A stretch of 64,000 bases of DNA, from positions 496,001 through 560,000 of the forward strand of contig NZ_CP102930.1 of assembly GCF_025558485.1 (NCBI RefSeq). Direction: 5' to 3'. Source of the stretch: Bdellovibrio bacteriovorus (GTDB lineage Bacteria > Bdellovibrionota > Bdellovibrionia > Bdellovibrionales > Bdellovibrionaceae). Positions 17,452-26,153 of the stretch are shown here, piece by piece. Made by a program: the position numbers and the translations under genes. The stretch's first letter is position 1. Each line of letters starts with the position of its first letter. The notes beneath the pieces were generated by a model that was not told the DNA's origin, did no database searches, and saw only the letters and a program-made list of their open reading frames with translations.

Positions 17452-17917
17452 GACTTTCTCCGTTCTTTTTCACTTCCAGGGATTTTTGCACCTGGTCTGC
17501 CAGAACCTCCACCTGCACTTTTTTCAGACGTGGATAGGTCTTCTGGAAATTGAACGTCACCGTGCTGCCCGCCACTGGAGCTTCGCAGTTAATTGCATAC
17601 TCCGCCTCGACATCGGAATGATTCTTTTGTTCGATGACTTCAAAGATCTCTTTTTTCACTTCGCATTTAAGCGCCGGATCAAAGACCACCATTTCAGCCA
17701 TGGCATCCAGCTTGCCCAGGCCTTCCTCTTTTTTCTGTTTGTCTTTTTTGCTTTTTGCAGAATGCTCAAAACCGTAGATGGCTTCCGTCGGAGCATGAAA
17801 CTCCAACTTTCCTTTTTTCCCATCAAAGGCAAGACTGACTTTTCCCGTTCCGTGAACATGAGCTCCATGTTCCGTGTGCGCCAATGCCATCAATGACAAG
17901 AGAAGAACTTTTAACAC
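17438..17917 (-). CDS. ZrgA-like periplasmic protein (DUF2796)
   Basis: A 159-residue exported protein with the DUF2796 pattern: HTEHGAHVHGTGKVSLAF at the mature N-terminus, ...APTEAIYGFEHSA, and a C-terminal EAEYAINCEAP. ZrgA of Vibrio belongs to a zinc-regulated operon with an ABC transporter and a DUF3299 protein, the same set as here. In ZrgA a histidine-rich linker is usual. Here the matching stretch is KSKKDKQKKEEG, Lys/Glu-rich and without histidines. GTG start with AGGAGG five bases upstream. Metal link is an inference from family and operon. Confidence 0.8.
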   Translation of the reverse strand: MLKVLLLSLMALAHTEHGAHVHGTGKVSLAFDGKKGKLEFHAPTEAIYGFEHSAKSKKDKQKKEEGLGKLDAMAEMVVFDPALKCEVKKEIFEVIEQKNHSDVEAEYAINCEAPVAGSTVTFNFQKTYPRLKKVQVEVLADQVQKSLEVKKNGESLELK

Positions 17918-17934
17918 AAAGACCTCCTAGAGAG

Positions 17935-18384
17935 TTATTTATACGGTTCGATGGCCTCTCCGACCAGTTCGAAGGACGCATCCCCGTACATAGATTTCTT
18001 AGTGACTAAATTCAAAGTTCCATGAACCCAGATCGGACCAATTGCTGCATCGGTTCCTTTTTTCATTTTCACATAGACCATCTGATTCGGTGGTGGCGGC
18101 GGAACGTGGATGCAGGCCTGCGGGCTGGGCACCAACAGAAACTCCACGACTTCCTTTTGGTTGTCCTCTAAAGGAACCATGAACCCCGGAATCTTCACGA
18201 TCTTGCCGTCCAGTGCTTTAAGCTCTGAAGACGACTTTCCAGTGATGTAATCCATTTCACCCAGCAGACGCCAGTCCACTTCGACGCCGTTTAAAACAGC
18301 TCCGCCGGAACCCGCCAGTTGATAAACAACCGCCGCCGTCACGGCCACCAAAATGAAAATGCCTGCTAAAACCCACTTCTTCAT
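17935..18384 (-). CDS. DUF3299 family exported protein
   Basis: A 149-residue protein with a single N-terminal membrane anchor (WVLAGIFILVAVTAAVVYQLAG) and a periplasmic domain with the DUF3299 core: VKIPGFMVPLE, LLVPSPQACIHVPPPPPNQMV. It is the first gene of an operon with the ZrgA-like protein and the ABC pair. The same gene set in vibrios is controlled by zinc. No Zur-like palindrome was found in the 100-base interval upstream. Confidence 0.8.
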   Translation of the reverse strand: MKKWVLAGIFILVAVTAAVVYQLAGSGGAVLNGVEVDWRLLGEMDYITGKSSSELKALDGKIVKIPGFMVPLEDNQKEVVEFLLVPSPQACIHVPPPPPNQMVYVKMKKGTDAAIGPIWVHGTLNLVTKKSMYGDASFELVGEAIEPYK

Positions 18385-18424
18385 ATATCCATTAAAGACT
18401 CAGCCCTCTTTAAATGCAATAGCT

Positions 18425-18453
18425 TTGCGCAGTGCCCGAGCCTCTGCTATAAC
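18425..18453 (+). promoter_or_regulatory. hisS promoter
   Basis: A -35 TTGCGC (18425-18430), a 17-base spacer and a -10 TATAAC (18448-18453), about 32 bases before the hisS ATG. Good sigma-70 spacing. Confidence 0.7.
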
Positions 18454-18485
18454 GAAGACTTGTTAGTCAAAAAAGGGCCAATTCT

Positions 18486-19736
18486 ATGAGCAACAAAATT
18501 CAAAGTGTCCGCGGCACTCGTGACCTTCTTCCTGAAGACAATCTTCTTTTCCGTTTTGTCGAAGAATCAGCCTATAAAAAGGCACTTCTGTACGGTTATG
18601 GAGAGATTGAAACCCCGATTTTTGAGTTTTCTGACGTTTTTCACCGCACTTTGGGTGAAACTTCCGATGTTGTGAATAAAGAGACTTATGATTTTACAGA
18701 TCGCGGTGGTGAAAAATTGACCCTGCGTCCCGAAGGCACTGCGGGTGTGGCTCGCTCTTTTATTTCAGAAGGCATGATGCAGAATCTTCCTCTGAAATTC
18801 TATTATTCCGGCCCGATGTTCCGTTATGAACGACCACAAAAAGGACGTTATCGTCAATTTTACCAATTGGGCGCAGAGTGTTTAGGTTATGAATCCCCTT
18901 TGGCCGATGTGGAATGCATTGCTCTGGCGTGGGATCTGCTGAAGCAAATCGGCATTTCTGCAGACTGCACCCTGGAAATCAACACTTTGGGTGATGCAGA
19001 AAGCCGTGCGGCTTACCGCGACACTCTTGTTCAGTACTTTACAGCCCACAAAGACCAGCTTTCTGAAGACAGCAAAATGCGTCTGGAAAAAAATCCGTTG
19101 CGCATTTTAGATTCCAAGGATGAAGGCGACAAAAAGCTGAATGCCAATGCCCCCAAGTTGGAACAATCTCTGAACCAGACATCACAGGATTTCTTCGCCA
19201 AAGTTTTGGCGGGGATTGAAAAACTCGGCATCCCTTACAAAGTGAACAATCATCTGGTGCGCGGACTGGATTACTACTGCCACACGGTGTTTGAATTCAC
19301 GACCTCCAAACTGGGTGCCCAAGGCACTGTTTTAGCCGGTGGCCGTTACGATGGTTTGATTGAAACCATGGGCGGACCGAAAACCCCGGGCGTGGGCTGG
19401 GCCGCGGGCATTGATCGCCTGGCGGATCTGGTGCCTAAAGAGCTTGCCGTGAAACCTGAAGTGCTGGTGGCCATTATCGGCGCTGACGATCAGGGCGAGG
19501 ATGAAAGTGTCAAGGTCGCACATGAAATCCGCAGCCGTGGCCTGAAAGCTGAAAACTTCCTGTCTGGAAAAATGGGCAAGAAAATGCAAAAGGCCAATAA
19601 AGCCGGGGCTCACTATGCTTTGATTTTGGGTGGCAACGAAGTCACCAATAAAACAGTGACGGTGAAGAACTTCACCACCGGCGAACAAAAAGAGATTTCA
19701 CGCGAAGAACTGAAAACCTTTTCGTTTTCAATTTAG
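18486..19736 (+). CDS. hisS: Histidyl-tRNA synthetase
   Basis: Charges tRNA-His with histidine. The 416-residue class II synthetase begins [10 protein letters not shown], has motif 2 PEGTAGVAR (about 79-87) and [19 protein letters not shown], the HisA boxes [15 protein letters not shown] and AGGRYDGL, motif 3 [10 protein letters not shown], and the C-terminal anticodon-binding domain. AAGGG precedes the ATG. Length and motif order are normal for bacteria. Confidence 0.97.
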   Translation: MSNKIQSVRGTRDLLPEDNLLFRFVEESAYKKALLYGYGEIETPIFEFSDVFHRTLGETSDVVNKETYDFTDRGGEKLTLRPEGTAGVARSFISEGMMQNLPLKFYYSGPMFRYERPQKGRYRQFYQLGAECLGYESPLADVECIALAWDLLKQIGISADCTLEINTLGDAESRAAYRDTLVQYFTAHKDQLSEDSKMRLEKNPLRILDSKDEGDKKLNANAPKLEQSLNQTSQDFFAKVLAGIEKLGIPYKVNNHLVRGLDYYCHTVFEFTTSKLGAQGTVLAGGRYDGLIETMGGPKTPGVGWAAGIDRLADLVPKELAVKPEVLVAIIGADDQGEDESVKVAHEIRSRGLKAENFLSGKMGKKMQKANKAGAHYALILGGNEVTNKTVTVKNFTTGEQKEISREELKTFSFSI

Positions 19737-19751
19737 AGCTTGAAAAACAAA

Positions 19752-19780
19752 AAACCCGCTTTTCTGAAGCGGGTTTTTTT
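19752..19780. terminator. hisS terminator, bidirectional
   Basis: Stem AAACCCGCTT / AAGCGGGTTT with a five-base loop and a run of T. The A-run on the other side lets it also end the convergent gene at 19789. Confidence 0.88.
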
Positions 19781-19788
19781 ATTCTTTC

Positions 19789-20406
19789 TTACTGAATATT
19801 TCGCAGTTTGAATTCCATTTTTGGGAAAACGATCCCGCCCCCGAAGCCCAGCTTTACAGCGACATGGAACAGATCATTCACCCTGTTCTGAGCCGGCAGC
19901 CAGGAACCTTCCAGTCCCAGAAACGCTTCCGCCACCACACCCACTCCCCGACCGTAAACGGCGCCGTTGAGTTCACTGATATTCACCCCGCTGGGAATGA
20001 AGCTGAACATCCACTTGTATGCGATCTCAAACTTCAAGCCACCGTTTTTAAAATCGCACAGATACATTTCGGGGATGCGCACCACTTCGTCAGTTCCCGG
20101 CACCAGGAAAGCGGCATCAAAGGCCCACACATCATGGTCCATCAAAAGAGCCCCGTTCATGCCATGCGCATAGAGATAACCTTTGATCGGAATCTTCTGG
20201 CCAGGATCGACATTGAACTGCTGTTGCAAAAGCACAATCAGTTGATCAATCTGTTCCTGCGAAAGGCGTGTGTTCTTTTTCAGGGATGTCGCCAGAGTTT
20301 CCCGGGACATCCCCTCGTCTTTATCAAAATCCAAAGCCCAAGCCTGCGACGGCCCCAATGAAAGCCCGCCCAATAAAAGCACGAACACGACAAGTCTGAT
20401 GATCAT
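19789..20406 (-). CDS. Secreted protein, unknown function
   Basis: A 205-residue protein with a signal peptide (RLVVFVLLLGGLSLGPSQAWA-L). The mature N-terminus is helical and polar, followed by a beta-rich part (WAFDAAFLVPG, GLKFEIAYKWMFSFIP). The C-terminus KMEFKLRNIQ is not the usual barrel end. AAGGAGATATC stands before the ATG. No family recognised. Confidence 0.65.
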   Translation of the reverse strand: MIIRLVVFVLLLGGLSLGPSQAWALDFDKDEGMSRETLATSLKKNTRLSQEQIDQLIVLLQQQFNVDPGQKIPIKGYLYAHGMNGALLMDHDVWAFDAAFLVPGTDEVVRIPEMYLCDFKNGGLKFEIAYKWMFSFIPSGVNISELNGAVYGRGVGVVAEAFLGLEGSWLPAQNRVNDLFHVAVKLGFGGGIVFPKMEFKLRNIQ

Positions 20407-20470
20407 GGTGATATCTCCTTGTCAAAAAGGCTACCGCGAAAGACCAGACCTGAAAAGTCCTTTAGCAGGT

Positions 20471-20700
20471 CTATTTGATGGAAATAAAGATCTCAACCTG
20501 ATATCTGGAGGCAGGCAGAACTTTTGACACCAATCCGGCGGAAACAGCATCGAAAGAATTCACCTGTTTTCCCAACACAAAAGAATACTCGCCATTCACA
20601 TCGCTCGCATAATACCAGCTTCGCTCATTTCAGCTTTGTTGCTAGTGCGAACTTCGATACCGACAATTTTAATATCATTTTTTTCTGTCATTACAGGCAT
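20471..20700 (-). pseudogene. Broken GyrI-like / effector-binding domain gene
   Basis: An ATG at 20700 with AGAGGTG upstream opens 34 codons that read like the start of a GyrI-like (AraC-type effector-binding) domain: DIKIVGIEVRTSNKAEMSE. The frame stops at 20596-20598. In a second frame, reading on to a TAG at 20471-20473, the text resumes the same domain: YYASDVNGEYSFVLGKQV then SAGLVSKVLPASRY. The middle of the domain, roughly 40-60 residues in intact members, is missing between the two parts, and the C-terminus is also short. It therefore looks like a remnant with an internal deletion and frameshift. Inference from pattern recognition only. Confidence 0.6.
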
Positions 20701-20731
20701 CACAGGGCACCTCTTGGGAAGACAAAAACAA

Positions 20732-20755
20732 AAAAGCCACCCGACGGTGGCTTTT
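20732..20755 (-). terminator. lgt terminator
   Basis: Ten-base-pair stem AAAAGCCACC / GGTGGCTTTT with a four-base loop, followed on the minus strand by TTTGTTTTTG. It lies just after the lgt stop. Confidence 0.85.
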
Positions 20756-20761
20756 TCAAAA

Positions 20762-21820
20762 CTACTTACGATTCAACTTGATCGAATGCCCTTTGTTCCA
20801 GCCCGAGATCTTCAAAGAACTTGCCCGTGTCCAGACAAACATCATGATCAAACCAACAGCGAACATCGCAACACTGAGCCACTGCCCACGCGTCAGCCCC
20901 AAAGCCTGGAAACCGATATGCGCATCCGGCATACGGAAGTGTTCATCCACCACACGCACCACGGCATAGATCAAAATAAAGCACGCAGCGATAAAGCCCG
21001 GCTTGCGTGGTTTTCTCCACAAGAAGAACAGGAACAGGAAGATCACCAAGCCCTCGCCCACAGCCGCAAATAACTGCGATGGATAGCGCGGGGTCAATAA
21101 AGGCGCAATCGCCTCTTTCGCAGCGGTGTTGCCGTTTTGAATGGCTTCGATCACATTATTTAACACGGAATAAAGCTGTTCGCGCGCACTTACGTCAAAG
21201 CGGAATTTGTCCACCAGTTCCAGCCACTGCTCGCGACCCACACCGATTTTTTCCACCACTGGCACCAGTTCGGACAACTTGCTGGCTTCCTGTGAAGGCC
21301 AGCTTGTGATGTCTTGCGGGAACTTCACAGCCAACGGATAAGTCGGGTCACAGGGACGCCCCACCAGTTCACCATTAATGAAATTCGCAATACGACCAAA
21401 GAACACACCGACAGGACCACTGACCGCCACCAAATCAAAAAGATAAAGAGTGTTCACGGAATACTTGCGCGCATACAACCAGCACGCGATCACGATACCG
21501 ATCATTCCACCGTGACTGGCCATACCGCCTTCATTCACAGCAAGCACACCCCAAAACGGGAACGTGCCTTTGAATTTCAGGAAAAGATCCGGGCCATAGA
21601 AAAGCACATAACCCAAACGACCACCCACCAAAGTTCCGATCGCCGCATATGTGATAAAGTCACCCACCATCTGCGCTGTCATCCCCGCACGCTGTCTGCG
21701 TACCAACCAGGTGATCAGCAGATAGGCGCAGATAAAGCCCATCATGTAAGACAAACCATACCAACGAACACCAAAGTCGCCGGAAATTCTTAATGCAAAG
21801 GGATCGAAATCATGAACCAC
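20762..21820 (-). CDS. lgt: Prolipoprotein diacylglyceryl transferase, with a long insertion
   Basis: Lgt moves a diacylglyceryl group from phosphatidylglycerol to the lipobox cysteine of prolipoproteins. The signature GRIANFINGELVGRP is present, with the preceding WGVLAVNEGGMASHGGMIG, and the later HPSQL-type motif (here RYPSQLF). At 352 residues it is longer than the usual 260-290. The extra length lies between GRPCDPTYP and RYPSQL and is charged and helical. The GTG at 21820 (AAGGA upstream) is preferred to the ATG 20 codons earlier, because it gives the normal N-terminus. It serves the lipoproteins of this window and many others. Confidence 0.9.
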   Translation of the reverse strand: MVHDFDPFALRISGDFGVRWYGLSYMMGFICAYLLITWLVRRQRAGMTAQMVGDFITYAAIGTLVGGRLGYVLFYGPDLFLKFKGTFPFWGVLAVNEGGMASHGGMIGIVIACWLYARKYSVNTLYLFDLVAVSGPVGVFFGRIANFINGELVGRPCDPTYPLAVKFPQDITSWPSQEASKLSELVPVVEKIGVGREQWLELVDKFRFDVSAREQLYSVLNNVIEAIQNGNTAAKEAIAPLLTPRYPSQLFAAVGEGLVIFLFLFFLWRKPRKPGFIAACFILIYAVVRVVDEHFRMPDAHIGFQALGLTRGQWLSVAMFAVGLIMMFVWTRASSLKISGWNKGHSIKLNRK

Positions 21821-21948
21821 AGGATATCCTTCTTTTTGTAAAACTAATTCGTAGCCCTCGTCGCAAAGTGATGCACTCACGACTTCGTGACCTGCCCGAT
21901 TTGAGACGCTCTATGGACCTGGGACCATAAAAGCGAGAAAATAGGGGT

Positions 21949-22704
21949 ATGTCTAGGTTTTCATCTGTGCTTCTACTCTGCATTATTTTGGCCGCGTCCC
22001 TGGCCGAGGCACAAAGTGCCAGTCGCTGGGGCAGCGGAATTGATTTCACCAAGCGCGCTGCCGCCCGGGAAAAAGGCCGCTGGTCTCTGTCTGAATGGAT
22101 GGAGACCAAAAACCGCAACCGCATGATGGACATGTGGCTGTCGGTTAATTCGCCTTCCCCCTATGAGTTCGCTCTGGGAGGAACCTACAATTCCTTCAAA
22201 ACAGAAGTGGAAGGTTCGGGCACGAGTGAATCTCATGTCTCGTACAGTGGTGAGGTGTCAGCCTATGCGCAGTTTGTGGGTCTGACAGCGGAATATGAAA
22301 ACAACACGGAAGAGGACTTCAGCGATCTTGGCGGAATGCTTAATATCCGCCTGCTGGGGAACTCTATCCAGAACACGGCCTTTACCATTCATTATGGTCT
22401 GCGTACACGCGAAGGGGCCGGAGACCGCCTGTCCCAGCAGTTTGGACAAGTTTCATTACAGGTATATTTAACCAAGTATTTCGGAATCGACGGGAAATAT
22501 CGTTATTTCCTTCCCACCTCCACGGATGATTTAGGAGATGTCGAAGGGAATCGTGCCGAAGCCGGGCTTTTCATAGACTTCAAAGCCATCCGGATCTTCG
22601 GAAGCTGGTTTAAGGAGAGCCAGAAAACAAAAATCCCTGCTGCGACGGATGACACGGTCACCGATCGCACAGGGATCAGGTCAGGAATCAAGATCTTCTT
22701 CTAA
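21949..22704 (+). CDS. Secreted outer-membrane barrel-like protein
   Basis: 251 residues with a signal peptide (SSVLLLCIILAASLAEAQ-S) and a mature part of alternating aromatic strands (YEFALGGTYNSF, VSAYAQFVGLTAEYEN, FTIHYGLRTR, FGIDGKYRYFLPT). It ends IRSGIKIFF, a terminal Phe as in outer-membrane barrels. AGGGG precedes the ATG. A TTGAGA and CATAAA pair 19 bases apart upstream may be its promoter. Ligand or role unknown. Confidence 0.65.
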   Translation: MSRFSSVLLLCIILAASLAEAQSASRWGSGIDFTKRAAAREKGRWSLSEWMETKNRNRMMDMWLSVNSPSPYEFALGGTYNSFKTEVEGSGTSESHVSYSGEVSAYAQFVGLTAEYENNTEEDFSDLGGMLNIRLLGNSIQNTAFTIHYGLRTREGAGDRLSQQFGQVSLQVYLTKYFGIDGKYRYFLPTSTDDLGDVEGNRAEAGLFIDFKAIRIFGSWFKESQKTKIPAATDDTVTDRTGIRSGIKIFF

Positions 22705-22711
22705 GAAGACG

Positions 22712-22738
22712 AAAGGGCCCTTATGGGGCCCTTTTTTA
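22712..22738. terminator. Terminator between convergent genes
   Basis: Nine-base-pair stem AAAGGGCCC / GGGCCCTTT with a five-base loop and a run of six T. Ends the barrel-like gene at 22704 and probably the gene ending at 22739. Confidence 0.85.
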
Positions 22739-23479
22739 TTAATCCAACTGAATCAATTTGTTTTCGCCGCTTACGAAGTAAGACTCAGTGGCTTGTTCGT
22801 ATGCCATTGGAGAAGTGGCTTTCCACTCCATGTTCATTTGCATACCCGCTACAGGATCACGTTTTGAACCTGTGTTGAATACAGATGGGATAACCGCAGT
22901 TGCGTCGAAGTTGAAACCCCAGGCAACAGAAAGGTTCGCTGGCATGAAGGTCGCGTTAGTGATGTATTTACCAACACCATCAGCAGAACCACCCGCAGTG
23001 TAAGTTACACGGTAAGAGAAATCGACAACAGCCATGCCGAAACCATTTTCATAAACAACGTTGTAAACTTTGGACTGAGGAATGTTCCAACCGTGAAGGT
23101 CAGACCAGCAAGTCAAACCAGCTGGAAGAGCATTTGCAGTGTCCATTTTCAAGTTAACAACAGATTTACCCGCGTTGATAACTGCGAAGATTTTTTTACC
23201 GATGTTGATGATTTGATCCACGATCAACTCGATTGCGTTCAATGGATTCACTTCGTTAGCGATTTCGTTTTCGCCAGCGAATTTCACGCGCAATGGACGT
23301 TGAGAGTTGCAATCCTGAGACAAACCGTTTGCACCTTTTGCAAACGTATCCATTTGCGGATACTGCTCAGTCACGTCACGAACTGTGACTTTTTTGATTT
23401 CAAAGTAAGCTTTATCAGTAGCAAAAGCGGAAGACGCCATACCCAGTGTCAACGCCGCTGCGATTAGAGAACGAATCAT
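22739..23479 (-). CDS. Secreted protein, unknown function
   Basis: The ATG at 23479 (AAGGGGG five bases upstream) begins with a standard signal peptide, MIRSLIAAALTLGMASSAFA. An in-frame start 14 codons earlier lacks a ribosome site. The 246-residue product has a moderately hydrophobic mature domain, with two widely spaced cysteines (near SQDCNSQRP and GLTCWSDL) that may form a disulfide. No family recognised. A strong Shine-Dalgarno site suggests high expression. Confidence 0.65.
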   Translation of the reverse strand: MIRSLIAAALTLGMASSAFATDKAYFEIKKVTVRDVTEQYPQMDTFAKGANGLSQDCNSQRPLRVKFAGENEIANEVNPLNAIELIVDQIINIGKKIFAVINAGKSVVNLKMDTANALPAGLTCWSDLHGWNIPQSKVYNVVYENGFGMAVVDFSYRVTYTAGGSADGVGKYITNATFMPANLSVAWGFNFDATAVIPSVFNTGSKRDPVAGMQMNMEWKATSPMAYEQATESYFVSGENKLIQLD

Positions 23480-23578
23480 TTGGACCCCCTTGTTTCGTTG
23501 GCAGGGGTCATACCAAGGCAAATACGAGCTTTCAAATGAAAAAGTCCAACTGCTAACTATTTAATCTTTTGCAACGCA

Positions 23579-24127
23579 TCACCACTGCTTAGTGAGCGTA
23601 AGCATAGGGAAAATCCAGGATTTCGAGTTGGAGTCGTTCGACTCAACCCCGGAAACAGTCTTCTTGGAATATGTTGCAAGATAGTAATTAAGCGAGGCTC
23701 CCAGATGAAGCCCCTCCCGCACCTCAGGCATCACCCCGAACTGAAACCACATGCTGGTGCCAGTCCACTCCTCTGTAGTTGTGCCATCGGAAAACTGCCC
23801 CTTGCTAAGGATATTATAGGCCATGCTCAGACTATAAAGCTGGTTACGCCCAAACTGCCATTTCAGGTAAGGCCCCGTGTCCACCGAACTGTAGGTGGTT
23901 GTTGCCGTGTCCTTGTCGGTATGGGAAATGCCGGAATAGTTCCAGCCTCCCCAGATATTCTTTTTCAAACTGAAAAGCGCGCCAAGATTATAAAAATACT
24001 TTGTGGAGGTCCGAGTTTCTGAGGTGGAAAGAGTATCTGCCATATAGGTGCCGCCCACTTCCAGTAAAAAACCGGCCTGGGCAGTGCTTGAGACGATTAA
24101 AAAAAGCAGCGGTAAAAGTTTCTTCAC
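23579..24127 (-). CDS. Secreted barrel-like protein, unknown function
   Basis: A 182-residue protein with a signal peptide (KKLLPLLFLIVSSTAQA-G) and a run of amphipathic strands (FLLEVGGTYMADTL, YFYNLGALFSLKKN, GPYLKWQFGRNQLYSLSMAY, GTSMWFQFGVMPE) that end in MLTLTKQW, a terminal Trp as in small outer-membrane barrels. GTG start just after AAAAGG. No family recognised. Confidence 0.6.
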   Translation of the reverse strand: MKKLLPLLFLIVSSTAQAGFLLEVGGTYMADTLSTSETRTSTKYFYNLGALFSLKKNIWGGWNYSGISHTDKDTATTTYSSVDTGPYLKWQFGRNQLYSLSMAYNILSKGQFSDGTTTEEWTGTSMWFQFGVMPEVREGLHLGASLNYYLATYSKKTVSGVESNDSNSKSWIFPMLTLTKQW

Positions 24128-24189
24128 AGCCTTTTTATCGGCGAAAGTAGTTAGGACCCCAAGGCCAGTCAGGGTCCAGAGAGGTCCGG

Positions 24190-25380
24190 TTATTTATTAC
24201 GTTGAAGAAGGGCGGCATAGAAGCCGTCGTAGCCCTCTTTATCCGGGCGCACATGAATCTGCTTGAGCAAAGTCCAGTCGGAACCGTGTTCGCTCATGAA
24301 CTTTTCAATCTGCTTTTCATTTTCGCTCGGGAACAGGCTGCAAGTGGCATACACCATCTGCCCGCCTTTTTTGGTCATCTTGCAATAGCCCGTCAGAATT
24401 TCGTACTGAAGACCGTGCAGACGGTCGATTTCGTCATTGCTCAACTTCCATTTACTGTCAGGGTTGCGGCGCAAAACACCCATTCCTGAACACGGCACAT
24501 CCAGCAACAAACGGTCCGCAGTGTCGTACAAACGCTTGATCACTTTGTTGGAATCAATCAGACGTGTTTCAATCACGTCCACACCATCACGGCGCGCACG
24601 CACTTTCAGCTCTTGCAATTTCCATTCGTGAATGTCCAAAGAAATGATCTTGCCTTTGTTCTTCATCATGGACGCCAGATGCAGACTTTTCCCTCCGGCT
24701 CCGGCGCAGGCATCAATCACACGGTGACCGGGCTCAACACCCAAAAGTGGCGCCACCATTTGCGACGCTGCATCTTGAACCTCGAACAAACCTTTTTTGA
24801 AAGGTTCGGTGATGAACACATTCTTGCGTTCCACCAAACGCAAAGCATTTGGCAGATCCGGCGACACTTTCGTGGCATTGATACCGGCTTCTTCCAAAGT
24901 TTTGATCAGTTCGTCAGGAGTGGTCTTCAAAGTGTTGGTGCGCAGGAAAACCTCGGCCGGCTTGTTCAACGCGCGCATGGCATCTTTCCACTCAGCCCCC
25001 AGTTCCTGGGTGCCGCGTTCGTGCATCCAGTCGGGAATACTCTGGGCCACCGCGAAGGAAGAAACATTCTTTTCACGTGCAATCACTTCGGCGGGATTCA
25101 GACCGTCAAGTTCTTCCCAATCCGGCAGTTCGTTCCCGCCGCGCACCCAATAGGCGCCCCACACTTTCCAAAGATCGTTGTCGTCAGCCATATGGCTAAG
25201 CAAACGTTCCCAGCGCACGATTTCGTAAACTGATTCCGCAAAGAAACGACGGTCACGGGAACCCCAACGGGTGTTGGCCTTCAGGTGGCGTTGAATGACT
25301 TTGTCTGCATAGAAGCCCTGTTCAAAGACTTCATCAAGAGCAGTAACGATTTCGGATACGAGATGTTTATGAATTTTCAA
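24190..25380 (-). CDS. RsmB/NOP-family rRNA cytosine-5 methyltransferase
   Basis: A 396-residue S-adenosylmethionine-dependent RNA methyltransferase. The SAM site DACAGAGGKSLHLAS (about 226-240) and the two catalytic cysteines, DVPCSGMG and YATCSLFPSENE, are all present. The N-terminal domain of about 150 residues is RsmB-like. 16S rRNA is the likely target by family; the exact cytosine is uncertain. TTG start overlaps the preceding stop by four bases (TTGA), so it is coupled to the barrel-like gene. Confidence 0.88.
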   Translation of the reverse strand: MKIHKHLVSEIVTALDEVFEQGFYADKVIQRHLKANTRWGSRDRRFFAESVYEIVRWERLLSHMADDNDLWKVWGAYWVRGGNELPDWEELDGLNPAEVIAREKNVSSFAVAQSIPDWMHERGTQELGAEWKDAMRALNKPAEVFLRTNTLKTTPDELIKTLEEAGINATKVSPDLPNALRLVERKNVFITEPFKKGLFEVQDAASQMVAPLLGVEPGHRVIDACAGAGGKSLHLASMMKNKGKIISLDIHEWKLQELKVRARRDGVDVIETRLIDSNKVIKRLYDTADRLLLDVPCSGMGVLRRNPDSKWKLSNDEIDRLHGLQYEILTGYCKMTKKGGQMVYATCSLFPSENEKQIEKFMSEHGSDWTLLKQIHVRPDKEGYDGFYAALLQRNK

Positions 25381-26012
25381 AATGTAAATACCAAGCCAGT
25401 GGCCAAAAAGGTTCCGTTGAACTGCCCGGAGGACAGAATAAGAAGGTGGTTTTTTAAACCAGCTTCGATGAAGAATCCAGTATTTTCAAAGATATCAAAG
25501 AAACGAGCCCCTGCGATCAGCTGATAGTCCAAAGACAGTGCAGATTTTCCAGAGGCCTGCTTAAAGAACACACCCAATCCCAGCCCCGCACCGAAATAAA
25601 GTGGAAAACGTGAGGACGCATCCGGGAAGGTGATCAAAGGCATGAACGACAGCTTCGTCGGGTTTTCATCCGCCAGATCGAATTCGGAATAATCCATGCG
25701 CAACGCCAGATCCATGGAGTTGTACCACTCGCCCACTCGATAAGTGACGCCGAACTGGTTTTTCCCCGCATCGTCTTCCTGACCATTCTTACCCCAGTCA
25801 TAGGATTGCGATGCCATATAGCGGCCAAAGTGCAAAGCCAGATAATGATCAGAAGTGCCTCGGACAGAATTGCCATAAGACTGCGCCGGATCACGGGGCT
25901 GGAAGTATTTGGCAGCAGCATCACGTCCAACTACCGGCTGGGAATCTTGAGCTGTGGCCACAGAAGCTACAAACAAGGGCAAAATCAACGCTAGAAAAGT
26001 CTTCACACGCAC
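25377..26012 (-). CDS. Secreted barrel-like protein, unknown function
   Basis: 211 residues with a signal peptide (KTFLALILPLFVASVATAQ-D). The mature part has beta-strand repeats (GVTYRVGEWYNSMDLALRMDY, PLYFGAGLGLGVFF, LDYQLIAGARFF) and ends LATGLVFTF with a terminal Phe. The start is a GTG; a second GTG two codons on gives MKTFLAL and could equally be right. Coupled by four bases to the rRNA methyltransferase, which need not imply shared function. Confidence 0.6.
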   Translation of the reverse strand: MRVKTFLALILPLFVASVATAQDSQPVVGRDAAAKYFQPRDPAQSYGNSVRGTSDHYLALHFGRYMASQSYDWGKNGQEDDAGKNQFGVTYRVGEWYNSMDLALRMDYSEFDLADENPTKLSFMPLITFPDASSRFPLYFGAGLGLGVFFKQASGKSALSLDYQLIAGARFFDIFENTGFFIEAGLKNHLLILSSGQFNGTFLATGLVFTF

Positions 26013-26094
26013 CTCAATTCTGCCCTCTATTCTATCCAGCTTTTAGCCTGCCAAGGAAGGTCCATAACGCATCAAGACAAAGGCGCTGGACCCG

Positions 26095-26123
26095 TTGACT
26101 CACGAGGGCTGGCTCCCTAATCT
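26095..26123 (+). promoter_or_regulatory. nrdR promoter
   Basis: A -35 TTGACT (26095-26100), exactly 17 bases, and a -10 TAATCT (26118-26123), 30 bases before the nrdR ATG. Confidence 0.75.
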
Positions 26124-26153
26124 CCGGCTAGCTTTTAAGCGGGACTAAAGACT

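Noticed and set aside
18385..18485. Zinc-repressor (Zur) box before the DUF3299 operon
   Set aside because: No matching palindrome in the interval by eye.
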